From the NCBI GenBank assembly GCA_900128395.1, contig LT649273.1, positions 1 to 49,470 on the forward strand: DNA of 49,470 nucleotides, read 5' to 3'. The stretch's first letter is position 1. Each line of letters opens with the position of its first letter. Positions 11,167-22,345 of the stretch are shown piece after piece. The notes beneath the pieces are model-generated. The model saw nothing but the letters and a program-made list of their open reading frames with translations, ran no database searches and was not told the DNA's origin. A program made the position numbers and the translations under genes. The DNA comes from Stramenopiles sp. TOSAG23-2. Lineage: Eukaryota > Sar.

Positions 11167-12846
11167 AAATTTTCAATTTTATTTCGAATTATTTTCTTCT
11201 CTCAAGTACAAAAAATACCCAATTTTTACTATCAAATATATCAAACACTACAAATCTACTTAGTATATGAAAAGGACTACATTAAGTATAAATATGATAG
11301 GAAATGAAAAACATAAAAAGTGGCAAAAAAACACAATTTTCAAGTGTAAAATGTTGAACGGCCTGTGTCCATGCTAATTTCTTGATGCTATTTCCATATA
11401 TTAAAATCACTTCATAGGGGAAAATTAACATGACAATATCAATTGACAAAAAATCTCCATACTATAGTTTTAAGTACTCTAACAAAAATATGTAAATTAG
11501 ACTACCAAATTTATACTACATTTCTATAACACCTCAAACACAAATATTTTTGCCAATTTTATTTTCATTTTGAGAAGTTCCGCCAAAGTGGGTACGAAAA
11601 CTGAGAAATTTCATCAAATATATAAAATTTGCATTATGTCTCCAAACATCATTTCCAACATTTTCACCCCATATAAACTACCATATCCTTTCTTCATATA
11701 TATAACTTACATCTCTAAACTCCAACCAAAATAAATATTACATTTACATGAAACGCTAGACCCAAAGTGAATTTTCTCTAGAAAATGCATATTTTTTGAC
11801 ACTTTTATTAAGGTTTTACAAGCCTATTCCATAGTAAGGGTGCTTTAACATGCAATTGAAACGTCGTTAGTAAAGTATGTTCCTGACACTCAGTTGTCGT
11901 CAACTTACTCTTAGGTTTGACTATATACATGTAGAAATGAGAATCAGACCTACTTTTGTATTAATATTTTAATTGACTCGAGATATATTGTATCAATTAT
12001 ACCCTATTTTGCAATGTATTTGAACATGCCTGAAAAAGGCCTAGAATTCCAAATCGATTTTCATTCACATGAATTTTAATGGGAGCTAGAAATCTTCATT
12101 CTGAACATGAAACATAAAAAATTTTGATAAAATGTCGTAGATTCTACATGGTAGGTGATATATTTAACTTTTCTCTGAGAGTTTAAGCGTATAATTATGT
12201 TTTTAAAGAAAAGTGCTGAAATTTTTTTTAAAATCGTACGTTACCATGGAGTTAGTATTACGGCACTTTTCCATCGAAATGGTGAAAATCATAAAAGGTT
12301 GAAAACTTTCATTGAAGTTATTAAAATTAGACTTTGAAACGTTGTATATCCGTTACTTATTATGTATACAATGTCTGTAGGTCGTGGTCTTGGCAGTTTA
12401 AGTGTAGAACCATGCTTATTAAAAATATCGTGCAATTTGATCATTTACATTAGGGTTAGAGATGCTAGCATTACTCAGCATTGCGGGGTCATACCCGTAC
12501 ATGACGGGACCTCTCACTCTATTTTTCAACACCAACATACACTCACACGAATGCCATTTACACACTTTCCCATTATATACAAAGCTGAAACCAATACCTA
12601 AAAGTCGTATACTGATCACCTAAACAACCCCCGACCGTTCTCCTGTCCATGCACCAGATATAAGTCGAGCTTTACACCGATATGTGATTTTCAAGATCGG
12701 GTTAGTTTAGGGTTATAGCCCAAAAAATCACCAAAATATTGAAAAATTATCAGAAATATCACCAAAATACAATGTGTCAATTTTTTCTATCTAAATCTTC
12801 TACAAATTAATTCATTATAAGACACATCTCTCAACACTTGTCTAAA

Positions 12847-13940
12847 GGAAAGATGTACATGAATATTTTGATCTAATTATGTTTTAAATGAAACTTATAC
12901 TGTAACGAATTTAGGAAAGAAGTACATGAATATTTTGATCTAATTATGTTTTAAATGAAACTGACAAGGTATTGAATTTTTTTCAAAATGGTGATTTTTT
13001 TCGAAATTAGTATGGACATAGGCTGGACTAAAAATGGAAAATTTGAAAATTACAAAAGGTAGTTTATTGTATATACATATACATGGCTTTAGCAAAATAA
13101 GTACCTACGATCAATTTTGATATGCTTGGTAATAAATATGCAACGTATATCAATATTATTGTATTTACTTCACATTTGAATATCCGTTAAAAGTTAAAAA
13201 AAACGCGTAACCCTATAGCTGTAACACTACTTGATAGGTGATTTTCACTTGTATTGAATTTTTTTCAAAATGGTGATTTTTTTCGAAATTAGTATGGACA
13301 TAGGCTGGACTAAAAATGGAAAATTTGAAAATTACAAAAGGTAGTTTTTTACATATACAGATACATGACTTTAGCAAAATAAGCATCTACGATTAATTTA
13401 TATATGTTTAGTAATAAATAAACGAGATATATCAATATTATTGTATTTGCTTCATATTTGAATAACCGTTAAAAGTTGAAAAAAACGCGTAACCCTATAG
13501 CTGTAACACTACTTGATAGGTGATTTTCACTTGTAGTGTCGGCTCTGTCTAACACAATTTAGTACAAAAATAGTGATTGTTTTTTTGATAGGGACTAATA
13601 TTTTAAAAATGATATTTACAATTTATGTAAAAAAGTGAATTTCCATCTAAAATATGATATTTCGTAATGATATCATATTTGGTGGTATTCATATGTAATT
13701 TTAAGAATTGAAAAAAACGCGTAACCCTATAGCTGTAACACTACTTGATAGGTGCTTTTCACTTGTAGTGTCGGCTCTGTCTTACTCTTTTCAGTACAAA
13801 AAGATTATACCAAATTTTTGATAGGTATCAATATTCCAAAAACGATATTTACAATTTATGTAAAAAAGTGAATTTCCATCTAAAATATGATATTTCGTAA
13901 TGATATCATATTTGGTGGTATTCATATGTAATTTTAAGAA
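12847..13940. repeat. Compound tandem repeat array with a 57-bp conserved core
   Basis: Three repeat families lie head to tail. A unit of about 50 bp is at 12847-12896 and 12913-12962. A unit of about 282 bp is at 12970-13252 and 13252-13536. A unit of about 230 bp is at 13536-13767, with a partial copy at 13768-13940. The last two families share a core at about 13197-13253, 13480-13536 and 13712-13768. The core begins with ACGCGTAACCCTATAGCTG and includes CACTACTTGATAGGTG. The core is better conserved than the spacers. Confidence 0.8.
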
Positions 13941-14010
13941 AAGGATGAAATTGTTCAAATGACGATAAAATTTTTACATGTTTTTGTGTTTTATAAAACG
14001 GATATTTTTT

Positions 14011-14108
14011 TAATTTAATGATTTCTATGAATTTTATAGTTTGTTTTAGTCATTTATATTTTTATAATTTAATGATTTTTATAAATTTTATAGTTTGTTT
14101 TAGACATT
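14011..14108. repeat. Short direct duplication
   Basis: Two copies of a unit of about 45 bp (TTTAATGATTT to AGTTTGTTTTAG) lie side by side with a few substitutions. Confidence 0.7.
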
Positions 14109-14504
14109 TCGGTAAATTAATAATTTATTTAAGTACAAATTTTAATGTATAAATTTGATGCCAGAAATTCTGCTATCCCTAATTTCTGAAAACGTGAAAT
14201 GTCAAAATTATTTTGCCAGTTGATAGGAAATATAGTATACTAGTGGAGCCTAAGTTTAAAAAGGTATTTTCAATGTTTTTCCTTTGTTTTCATGTAATAA
14301 AATGAAAAATCCATCATCACAACAATGAAATATAAGAATTTAGGTTGAAAATGATGATTTTAGTGAAATTTGATGAAAAATATGCGCGCGATGAATTGCA
14401 CTAATGGTGTGTAGTGTTGTAAAATAATTTACAAAATTTAGTTGAGGTCTATATATCTACAATATTTTTAAAATCTGATGATGAAAAAGACAAATATAGT
14501 AACA

Positions 14505-17500
14505 TCAATCCTCATGATGTTCATCATCAGAACGAACATGTTCCGCTACAAGTTCCCCATGATCATCCTCATCGTGCTCATCATGTTGTAGGTTTTCTAA
14601 TTGTTCTATTTGTTCTTGACTTAAGATTGGTAAATCACTCATTTTACGATGTAATTTATGCAATGCATTACGTGCCACTTTCGAATCATCTTCCGTCTCA
14701 ATAGTAGTCTCATCTAATAATGCTTTCAACACTTTAATTTCTTCAACTACTTCTGCATGTTCAGGTTTTTCATCCAATAATTGATCCAGCACTTTATCAT
14801 CTAACTGTTCTTTAACATCTTCTAACGCAGCCTTTTGAGTTTCAATTTGCTTTTTTAATGTTTTTTCCTTTGCTGCATTTCGTCGTTTATTCCATGCTGC
14901 ATCTGACATTTCTGTCATTGAAGTTTGATCATCACGTTGAAATAGCTCACCAATGTCAGCACCAATATCATCTGAAATGGAAGATTTCCTAGTTAACTCG
15001 CTCAATTTGATTGGTCTTGGTGGCATAAACGTTTTATGATCACCGGACAAGAACCCAAGATCATGTGCCGCTTTAATAAATGCATCTGGGGTAATCTCAT
15101 GACTCTCAGGATCATTTAATGATTTTAATGCAAATTTGAACATTCGGTGCAATTTATTTTCTGAACAATCAGGATAAATCGATTTTACAAGCTCGCTGAA
15201 TTCATCAAATGTCATGACGCCATCACCATCAATATCACCTTCGTTAAATAATTCTCGCATTACATCTTCTAATCGATCCCATATTTCTTCAAATATACCC
15301 ATTAATAAACCATTTAATTTATCTACACTTAAAACTTGATCCCCAGCTTTCATAAATGAGATTTCCTTTACTCGTAATTTACAATCAAACATAATTTTCA
15401 AATGATCAAGTTCTAAATCTTCAGCCATTTTAGGACCGTTATTTAATAGCACACCAACTACTACTGGGACTGCGTATAAAGCAGATTTAGTCGGCATCAA
15501 TCGATCATTTGGATTATCAGGATCTTCAAATATCAAATGCTTACCATATTTATCTTCCAATGTATGAAAGTATGCCATAACATATAAGAAAAAATCTAAT
15601 GCTGCTAATGGTAGTGGTTCATCATGTTTTGCATTGACACCACAAAATCTTGCAAACATTTTTACTTTTGGATGGTCTCGATGTTGTTTCAAACTAGCAA
15701 CAAGATTATATGTATGTCGATCTGCCAATGGACGTAAACCGTACTTTCTAAATAAATGATCGTGTACAAATTCAGGCATTGCATGTCGTTTGACATTTTC
15801 CCTATCATCGACTTCATCATATGTTATTTTTTCCTCATATACATCATCAATAAAATCCAACAATTTTCTTAATGTACTTGGCGACCCTTTTGTCTGCTGC
15901 AATACAACATATTCCGCAAATGGACCCAAATATTTTAACATCTTTTCTCTTGCTCTTCTTGAAGCACCTTTCTTTTTCTTTTTTTTCTTTTTTTTCGGTG
16001 CTTCTTGAACAACTTTTTTTTCCTCAATAATAATTGCACGCGCATCCCCATCTGTTTGACAATCGATTTCACGCCTATACGACATATGCTTCTCAGCATG
16101 TTTAAAGATTTTTTGTGATAAATTACGCACCTTATTGAACCCGATAACATTTTCTTCTGGATTCAAAATGTTTTTACAATCGTTGTTTAAAATTTGTTCG
16201 ATTTCTTTTATTGCATCATTTATTTTGCTTGATTTCGTTTCTAGACCTAATGTTTTTGCAAAGGATACAATACCCATACCTTGTTCCTTACTATGTAACA
16301 TAGTTCTATTGACTAAATCGTGTTTTTTATTTAACAAATGTTCTAATTTACGTATTTGAAAAGCCTTTTCTTTTCTCTCTTTCCACCAATCCAGACACAA
16401 ATCACGTATCAATTGCTTACTTTCCCACATATATTCCTCCAGTATTTTCATCCCATTTTCCATGTCTATTTCCGGTTGCTTGTGTTTGTCCTCCTCGCCT
16501 TTCTTCACTCGTACACGAATGTATTTATTAAAATCCATTCTTGTTTCACGCATTAACGCTTTTGATCGCAGCTCTTCTATACGTTTACGAGCTAGACGAC
16601 GACGAATGGCAGATTGAACGAGTGTTGCTGCTTGTTTTACTCTTTTTTCTTCTTCTATTATTTCTGCTCGCTCACTTAAATTTTTCTTCTTGGTTCTTGC
16701 TATTCTTTCATTTGCTTCTTTTGCTCTTTTTTCAACCAATTCCATCATATTCTTTTTCTGGAGTTCAGCATCAGATAATTGTAATATTTCCGGCACGTCG
16801 ACTTCTTCTTCTTCATTCTTTCTAATAATGCTTTTATTTTCCACCTCTATTTCTCGCTCCTTCATAGCACTTGCGACATTGCTAACGTAGCTTGAAAATG
16901 TCGTTTGACGCAAACGCCTGACTGATGTAGCTTGTTCAGCAACAATGCGCAATCGTATTTGAATATCTTCTGGAATATGCGTTTCGTCATAATACTGTTC
17001 CCCTTCCATCATATAAGAAGGCTCATTATTTACACTATTTACATTTGCACCCAACGTGCTGCCTGATCGTCGAATAGGGGAAACTAGCCCAGTTTTTTCT
17101 CTATTAAATGCAAAATTAGAGCGTGTTTTTTCTCTTACAAGGCCATTGCTGCTACTTGTATTTTCTCTCACCATGCTGGAACGACGTGTAAGTTCTCTTG
17201 TAAGATTCGGACGGGTCCCATCTCTATTAAGATTTTCTCTCACCATGCTGGAACGACGTGTAAGTTCTCTTGTAAGATTCGGACGAGTCCCATCTCTATT
17301 AAGATTACCAAGGCGAGAATTTTCTCTAACCATACTAGAACGACGAGTTAAGAAATTGCTTCTTCCTTCCGCTCGTTTTTCCTTTTCGGCTGCTATTACA
17401 AATTCTTCATCAATATTCTCATCGTCATCTATCGTACGTTTACTACTATTTTGCAAACTTTTGCTATTATTATTTTGAGTTAAAGTTTCAAGTTGAAATT

Positions 17501-18263
17501 CATATGAATCTTTTAAACTTTCTACATAAATTGACCATATTTTGTTCAATATTTTCCCATGATCATTACAAAGCACTGCACATTGTTTAGTAATTTCTTC
17601 AAAACATAATTTATATGTATCATGAAGGTCATCTTTATGGTGGAAAAATTCATCAGGTAATAATGGCCTTTTTGATATATCTTGATCAAATGCATATTTA
17701 TCTAACCATGTCGATAATTCCTTTGCTTTTCTTGACATTTTTTTATTCACGATACTATACTGTTGTTTTCTTTTAATACCATTAGTTTTCATTCTAGATC
17801 TTAATATAGCCCTTGAATGTGCTTTGGATGGTGGTGACGTTCCTGCAATTGCATATGGACTATGTTGTATTTTTTCTGGAGTATTGTTATTATTATTAAT
17901 AATATATTGTTGTTTCTTTTTATTTCTTACATTGGCAATATATGGTTCTTCTTCAGCTCGATCGTCTAATTTAATAGACCGTCTCCACGGAGGGGAAGCT
18001 ATAACATTTGTTACAACCTTTCTACGACGTATTCTTTTCTTTACACGGTCTTTTCCATTTAATGGATGTGGTGCAGATGATGGTCTACCTAACTCATTGT
18101 TTATTTGACTTACGACTACTTTAGAGTCTTCATTATTATAAATATTATTATTGTTATTTGTTTTAGACGTTGCCAATTGTTCATTACTACTAATGTTACG
18201 CTTCGTATTTTTTACTTGCGATTCATCATTTACGGTTGCAGCTTCTACTACTTTCCACCTCAT
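14505..18263 (-). CDS. Large EF-hand/IQ/coiled-coil protein, possibly ciliary
   Basis: 1,252 residues. The N-terminal 300 residues are basic and disordered. Residues about 310-370 hold three copies of TRRSSMVREN. Coiled-coil regions surround an IQ motif near 540-565 (LVQSAIRRRLARKR). A K-run follows at about 750. A conserved block, MPEFVHDHLFRKYGL with NLVASLKQHR, sits near 825-860 and resembles domains in flagellar IQ/EF-hand proteins. A canonical EF-hand loop (DIDGDGVMTFDEF) lies near 1010, followed by a degenerate one. The C-terminus is acidic and His/Asp-rich. I infer a calmodulin-binding, Ca2+-responsive structural protein. A ciliary role is suggested by architecture only. It is divergent from the RCC1-IPT gene. 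Confidence 0.75.
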   Translation of the reverse strand: MRWKVVEAATVNDESQVKNTKRNISSNEQLATSKTNNNNNIYNNEDSKVVVSQINNELGRPSSAPHPLNGKDRVKKRIRRRKVVTNVIASPPWRRSIKLDDRAEEEPYIANVRNKKKQQYIINNNNNTPEKIQHSPYAIAGTSPPSKAHSRAILRSRMKTNGIKRKQQYSIVNKKMSRKAKELSTWLDKYAFDQDISKRPLLPDEFFHHKDDLHDTYKLCFEEITKQCAVLCNDHGKILNKIWSIYVESLKDSYEFQLETLTQNNNSKSLQNSSKRTIDDDENIDEEFVIAAEKEKRAEGRSNFLTRRSSMVRENSRLGNLNRDGTRPNLTRELTRRSSMVRENLNRDGTRPNLTRELTRRSSMVRENTSSSNGLVREKTRSNFAFNREKTGLVSPIRRSGSTLGANVNSVNNEPSYMMEGEQYYDETHIPEDIQIRLRIVAEQATSVRRLRQTTFSSYVSNVASAMKEREIEVENKSIIRKNEEEEVDVPEILQLSDAELQKKNMMELVEKRAKEANERIARTKKKNLSERAEIIEEEKRVKQAATLVQSAIRRRLARKRIEELRSKALMRETRMDFNKYIRVRVKKGEEDKHKQPEIDMENGMKILEEYMWESKQLIRDLCLDWWKERKEKAFQIRKLEHLLNKKHDLVNRTMLHSKEQGMGIVSFAKTLGLETKSSKINDAIKEIEQILNNDCKNILNPEENVIGFNKVRNLSQKIFKHAEKHMSYRREIDCQTDGDARAIIIEEKKVVQEAPKKKKKKKKKGASRRAREKMLKYLGPFAEYVVLQQTKGSPSTLRKLLDFIDDVYEEKITYDEVDDRENVKRHAMPEFVHDHLFRKYGLRPLADRHTYNLVASLKQHRDHPKVKMFARFCGVNAKHDEPLPLAALDFFLYVMAYFHTLEDKYGKHLIFEDPDNPNDRLMPTKSALYAVPVVVGVLLNNGPKMAEDLELDHLKIMFDCKLRVKEISFMKAGDQVLSVDKLNGLLMGIFEEIWDRLEDVMRELFNEGDIDGDGVMTFDEFSELVKSIYPDCSENKLHRMFKFALKSLNDPESHEITPDAFIKAAHDLGFLSGDHKTFMPPRPIKLSELTRKSSISDDIGADIGELFQRDDQTSMTEMSDAAWNKRRNAAKEKTLKKQIETQKAALEDVKEQLDDKVLDQLLDEKPEHAEVVEEIKVLKALLDETTIETEDDSKVARNALHKLHRKMSDLPILSQEQIEQLENLQHDEHDEDDHGELVAEHVRSDDEHHED
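17161..17304 (-). repeat. In-frame 72-bp tandem duplication (24 residues) in the EF-hand/IQ gene
   Basis: Copies are 17161-17232 and 17233-17304 and nearly identical. Each encodes RRSSMVREN plus a linker. A third, diverged RRSSMVREN lies at about 17320-17346. RRSS fits the basophilic (PKA-type RRxS) phosphosite consensus. Confidence 0.85.
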
Positions 18264-19009
18264 ATTGATAAGTTAATCTTTCTATCGTATATATATATTC
18301 TATATTTTTTTGAATAGATATCTTGATATATGTTTGAGGAATTTTAAATATTCTTTTGTTGTGTATAGTCAATCAATAATATATTATCATGTTTACTATT
18401 ACTCGCAAACTCGTAACAGTATTCTTTTTATTATCTCTCCATCACTTACCACACGTGGTACCAGGTAGGCAACTTAGCGCTGCCAGGCTGCAAAAAAAAA
18501 AGCTAAGCTGTTAATACGAGCAGAGTGATGAGAGATGATTAAAAATGGGCTCCGATTTACCACCAGTGGTACCTGTATAGTAGCTAGTAGTTTTTTTGCG
18601 CAAAAATGTTGTAGCCAAAAAAAAAAGGCTGTTGTTGCTCTACCCCTATATATCAATAGTATCGTGATGTTATTGTGCGTGTTAGTGTACAATTTAGCCT
18701 TTTTAAGTACAAAATGATCGAAATTTGCTGTGCCGTTTTATCAATATTCCGTTATATGCGCGGTGTTTATTTATTAAAATAATAGAAAAAAAGAACTCAT
18801 TTACAAACAAGAATGGAATTGTAAAATATCAATTAACAACAAGAATATATTTTCTGTGTGCGCGAGTGTCCTTTCTTTGCGTGTATTTATTTAATTTTTA
18901 AACAACGTGTAAAACAATTGGCGTATAAAAGATTTATATATATATATATATATCATAACTTCAGAAATTCATAAAAAATAATAATTATTATTATAATTAT
19001 TAGAAAAAA
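18264..19009. other. Divergent promoter region with palindromes and A10-loop hairpins
   Basis: It separates two divergent genes. Near 18449-18465 and 18559-18576 lie palindrome-like TACCAC(A)CGTGGTACC and TACCACCAGTGGTACC. CTTAGC/GCTAAG (18472-18506) and AGCC/GGCT (about 18612-18630) can pair around stretches that include runs of ten A. TAGTAGCTAGTAG lies at about 18580. A (TA)n tract precedes the 19010 start. No ORF here looks real. Confidence 0.5.
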
Positions 19010-22000
19010 ATGGCGAATTATCAAAAGGAAGATAAAGAAGTTGCAAATATTGCAGCTGTACAAAATCAAGATTATAATGACAATGTCGCACCAGCAGAAG
19101 CAAGATTCATGACGGAAAGGGGCAAACAAACGGGGGAATTATACTATTTTGGTGTGTCATCAGAGGACAAACCAACTTTGCTAAAAGATGTTAGAGGTGC
19201 ACGTGTCTCTTATATTGCACCAGGTGACTCACATATTATTGTAGTTACCGACGAAGGTGGTGGCCGTGCTAGGTTTGTACCAGACGTTCCTGAAACAGAT
19301 GGCAAAGAAGAAATATTATCAACTCTAGCTGAATTAGAACGTGGTAGTGACGGTATATGCCGCGCTGCAGTGGGATCGAACCACGCAATAGTATCAACAT
19401 CAGGCGGCGAAGTCTTTTCATGGGGACGTGGAGATCAAGGTCAATTAGGTTTACCACACGCATTAGGATCACAAACACCACAAGTTTTAAATAATTTAAG
19501 AGGTAAAAATGTAGTAGAAATTGCTGCTGGTAGCGAACATAGTGCAGCATTGACTGTTGATGGAGGCGTATATTGTTGGGGTTCCAATGCAAAAGGACAG
19601 TGTGGCTTAGGAAAAGGCGTCCCATTTTCAACAGTATTAACACCAAGGTTTGTTGCTTCTTTCCTTGGAGTGTCTATTAAACGTGTTAGTTGTGGTGCTA
19701 GATTTACCGCTGCAGTTTCAAGTGAAGGTGAAGTATGGACTTGGGGGGAAGGTCAATGTGGACAATTAGGATGTGGACGACATACAAAAAAAATGACACC
19801 TCAACTTGCTGCTGCAAAAACTTTGTCAAGTGATAATAATGGTTTCGTAGATGTACAATGTGGATGGTCACATTGTTTAGCGTTATCTAGTGCAAATGAA
19901 ATATTTGCATGGGGGTTAAATGCACATGGACAATTAGGTTTAGGTGATATAAAAGCACGAGATGTACCCCATAAAATAGAAAGTGTAAGTGGAGGAACTA
20001 ACACAGCTGCTGAGTTTAATCAAGTGGCATGTGGTCAAAATTATAGTGCTGCATTGTCATTAAACGGTGAATTATATGCATGGGGAAGTAAAGGACGTGG
20101 ACATGGTGGCGGGAACCATGTACTCACCCCAAGGGAAGTTGAGCTTACATCTGGTTCAAGTTTTTCATTTATTGCATGTGGGGAAACGCATATCGTTGCA
20201 TTTGCACCTACTGGTATCCGTGAATTGTACCCAAGTGCTGGTCCAGTTGATGGTGGTTCTCAATTAACAATATATGTTGATGGTGTATGGCAATGTGATG
20301 AATTATTAGTACGATTTTTTGCACTTGTCCCAATAGAACGGGATGAGGATACTACACCAGTTGATAACCAAAACGAAGAAGAAGAAGTTGAAATGGAAGA
20401 AATTGTTGAAATACAAACAGGTTATTACGATGCTGAAATTAGTGCAGTGAAATGTACGACACCACCATGGTTCCCAGCTGAAAAGGTTACGGTGGAAATC
20501 ACTGTGAATGGATTTGATTACACTGCAAATGGATGCCAATTTTCTTATTACAACACTCCAGAAATTGTCGATGTCTCCCCGACTAGTGGTCCAATTAGTG
20601 GCGGATCTGTATTAACAATACGTGGTAATAATTTTATCGAAACGGATAGTTTAAAAGTAAGACTTCGAACAATTTTACCAGATGGTGCAATCGGACAACC
20701 AGAAACATTTATTGTTGATGCGAAATATATATCAGGTGAATGTATTGAATGTGTTACTCCACCAATAACATTGGAAGATGATACATTAGCATATGCATCT
20801 GTTTCAGTCGACGTTGCTATTAACGGTTTAGATTTCACCGACGCAGGTGTAACATTTGATATGTTGAATATTCATCTAACAAAATGTGTCCCTGAATGTT
20901 GCTCAAGAGAAGGTGGTAAAAAAATTATCATACATGGAACCCATCTATGTGAAGTAGATGAATCTATATTAGTTAAATTTTTATTTCCAGATGGACGATC
21001 TCGCATTGTTACTGGGGATTTGGTTCCAAATACAGGTAAAGGTAGTGGAACGAATGAGGAAGGAGGAGGAGGAGGAGGAGAAGATGAAGTAGTAGTTGTT
21101 GCTAATGAAGATGATTTCATAGGTATATCATGTACTGTTCCACCACTTGATGGTAGTAAAAATCCAGAATTGCCAAGTGGTATTAGTCCACCAGAAGATT
21201 CAGCAGATGCTTCATGGTCAAGTGAGTATGGTAACGAACCATTAACTGTGCAAATTTCAATGAATGGAGGAGTTGATTTCATTGCAGATGCATTAAGTTT
21301 TACGTCATATTTAGGATTTAGCAATGGGTTTACCACTAGTAGAAGTATTGTTTCTGCATTAGGCAACACACCATTTGAATTGAAGCAGATTATTCCTGAT
21401 GAACCAGTAGTAGTTGAAGAAGAAGAACAACAACCAACAACAACGGAAGAAGTGGTTGCAGTTGAGGCACAAGAAGAAAAAGGAGATGAAGGAGAAGGAG
21501 ATACGGTTGAGGAAACGGAAGTAACGGAAGACCAAGAAGAAAATGGTGAGGAAAATGCAGACACAGAAGAAAATGGCGAAGAGGTATCAAAAAATGAGGA
21601 AGATGAGGCGGAAGAAAAAGCAAAATTTGCACAGGAATCGATGGATAATTTCCAAGCACCAGTGGAAGAGAAGAAAAAACCATTGATACCAAAAGCATGG
21701 TTATTTTCATGTGCTGATACAAAAATTCGTTTTTCAGGCAATGGTGTAGATATGATAGTCCCTGCTGAGTTTGATGTTGAAAGTGATTGTTTAAGATGTA
21801 TTGTACCAGCAATACCAGGTGCAGGAGATTGGGAACAAGCCATGTTAGAAAATATACAGAATCCACCTGCCGAAGAAGAAGGCGAAGAGGAACCAACAGA
21901 AGAAGGTGAAGAAGGTGAAAATAGTACAGCATCAAACTTGCCAAAATTAGACAAACAAACTTTAACGATCTCATTAGCAGTTGATGGTGCAACATATATT

Positions 22001-22345
22001 GATGTTGGCACAATCAATGCATTACCAATGCCAGTTGTAAAAAGTATTGACCCAGTAGAAGAAGTAGCAATAGGCGCAGGAGTTGTATTAGGTTGTAATA
22101 CATCCTCATTAGGTGGATCTGGTGTTCCAATCACCGTACGTATTAATCATATCAAATCTGGTGAATCGTACGATGTTGCTGGTAAAACTACTGGTGATGG
22201 TATTGAATGTAAAATACCAAATATTAAATACAATAGTGGTGGCGATGACGAGCTTGAATGTACAGTTAAAGTTTCTGTTGATGGGTTGAATTTTTCAATC
22301 TGGGAAACTAAATTTAAATTAATCCCAATTGAACCAGAAGAGTAA
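19010..22345 (+). CDS. RCC1-repeat beta-propeller with IPT/TIG domains
   Basis: 1,111 residues. Residues about 50-400 form an RCC1-type propeller. SWG-type blade motifs are visible at about 138 (FSWGRGDQGQLGL), 189 (YCWGSNAKGQCGLG), 244 (WTWGEGQCGQLGCG), 300 (FAWGLNAHGQLGLG) and 353. IPT/TIG immunoglobulin-like domains start near 403 (LYPSAGPVDGGSQLTI), 517 (VSPTSGPISGGSVLTIRG) and 620, with weaker ones near 895 and 1005. A Glu-rich segment occupies about 797-877 and a second lies near 945-965. There is no signal peptide or membrane helix, so it is probably cytosolic. RCC1 propellers can act as Ran exchange factors or scaffolds. The catalytic features of true RCC1 are not evident, so a scaffold role is more likely. 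Confidence 0.85.
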   Translation: MANYQKEDKEVANIAAVQNQDYNDNVAPAEARFMTERGKQTGELYYFGVSSEDKPTLLKDVRGARVSYIAPGDSHIIVVTDEGGGRARFVPDVPETDGKEEILSTLAELERGSDGICRAAVGSNHAIVSTSGGEVFSWGRGDQGQLGLPHALGSQTPQVLNNLRGKNVVEIAAGSEHSAALTVDGGVYCWGSNAKGQCGLGKGVPFSTVLTPRFVASFLGVSIKRVSCGARFTAAVSSEGEVWTWGEGQCGQLGCGRHTKKMTPQLAAAKTLSSDNNGFVDVQCGWSHCLALSSANEIFAWGLNAHGQLGLGDIKARDVPHKIESVSGGTNTAAEFNQVACGQNYSAALSLNGELYAWGSKGRGHGGGNHVLTPREVELTSGSSFSFIACGETHIVAFAPTGIRELYPSAGPVDGGSQLTIYVDGVWQCDELLVRFFALVPIERDEDTTPVDNQNEEEEVEMEEIVEIQTGYYDAEISAVKCTTPPWFPAEKVTVEITVNGFDYTANGCQFSYYNTPEIVDVSPTSGPISGGSVLTIRGNNFIETDSLKVRLRTILPDGAIGQPETFIVDAKYISGECIECVTPPITLEDDTLAYASVSVDVAINGLDFTDAGVTFDMLNIHLTKCVPECCSREGGKKIIIHGTHLCEVDESILVKFLFPDGRSRIVTGDLVPNTGKGSGTNEEGGGGGGEDEVVVVANEDDFIGISCTVPPLDGSKNPELPSGISPPEDSADASWSSEYGNEPLTVQISMNGGVDFIADALSFTSYLGFSNGFTTSRSIVSALGNTPFELKQIIPDEPVVVEEEEQQPTTTEEVVAVEAQEEKGDEGEGDTVEETEVTEDQEENGEENADTEENGEEVSKNEEDEAEEKAKFAQESMDNFQAPVEEKKKPLIPKAWLFSCADTKIRFSGNGVDMIVPAEFDVESDCLRCIVPAIPGAGDWEQAMLENIQNPPAEEEGEEEPTEEGEEGENSTASNLPKLDKQTLTISLAVDGATYIDVGTINALPMPVVKSIDPVEEVAIGAGVVLGCNTSSLGGSGVPITVRINHIKSGESYDVAGKTTGDGIECKIPNIKYNSGGDDELECTVKVSVDGLNFSIWETKFKLIPIEPEE

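Larger units (their letters stand above)
11167..14504. other. 3.3-kb gene-free region with tandem repeats
   Basis: No convincing ORF on either strand. The region is AT-rich, with a less AT-rich island near 12440-12680 that holds a bulged hairpin (12487-12511). Repeat arrays occupy 12847-13940 and a short duplication lies at about 14011-14108. No reverse transcriptase, transposase or integrase motif is visible. Confidence 0.6.

Noticed and set aside
12419-12619. Overlapping short ORFs in the less AT-rich island
   Set aside because: Under 80 codons, no motif, and no sign of selection on either strand.
12440-12720. tRNA, 5S rRNA or U6 RNA in the less AT-rich island
   Set aside because: No cloverleaf, no GTTCRANNC T-loop box, and no match to the conserved segments of these RNAs that I could recall.
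12700-13760. Telomere-like CCCTA/TTAGGG fragments
   Set aside because: Single TTAGGGTTA and AACCCTATAG occurrences within longer repeat units, with no tandem TTAGGG array.
20872-22134. 420-codon minus-strand ORF opposite the RCC1-IPT gene
   Set aside because: Ser/Pro-rich shadow of a gene with clear domains on the plus strand; no family features.
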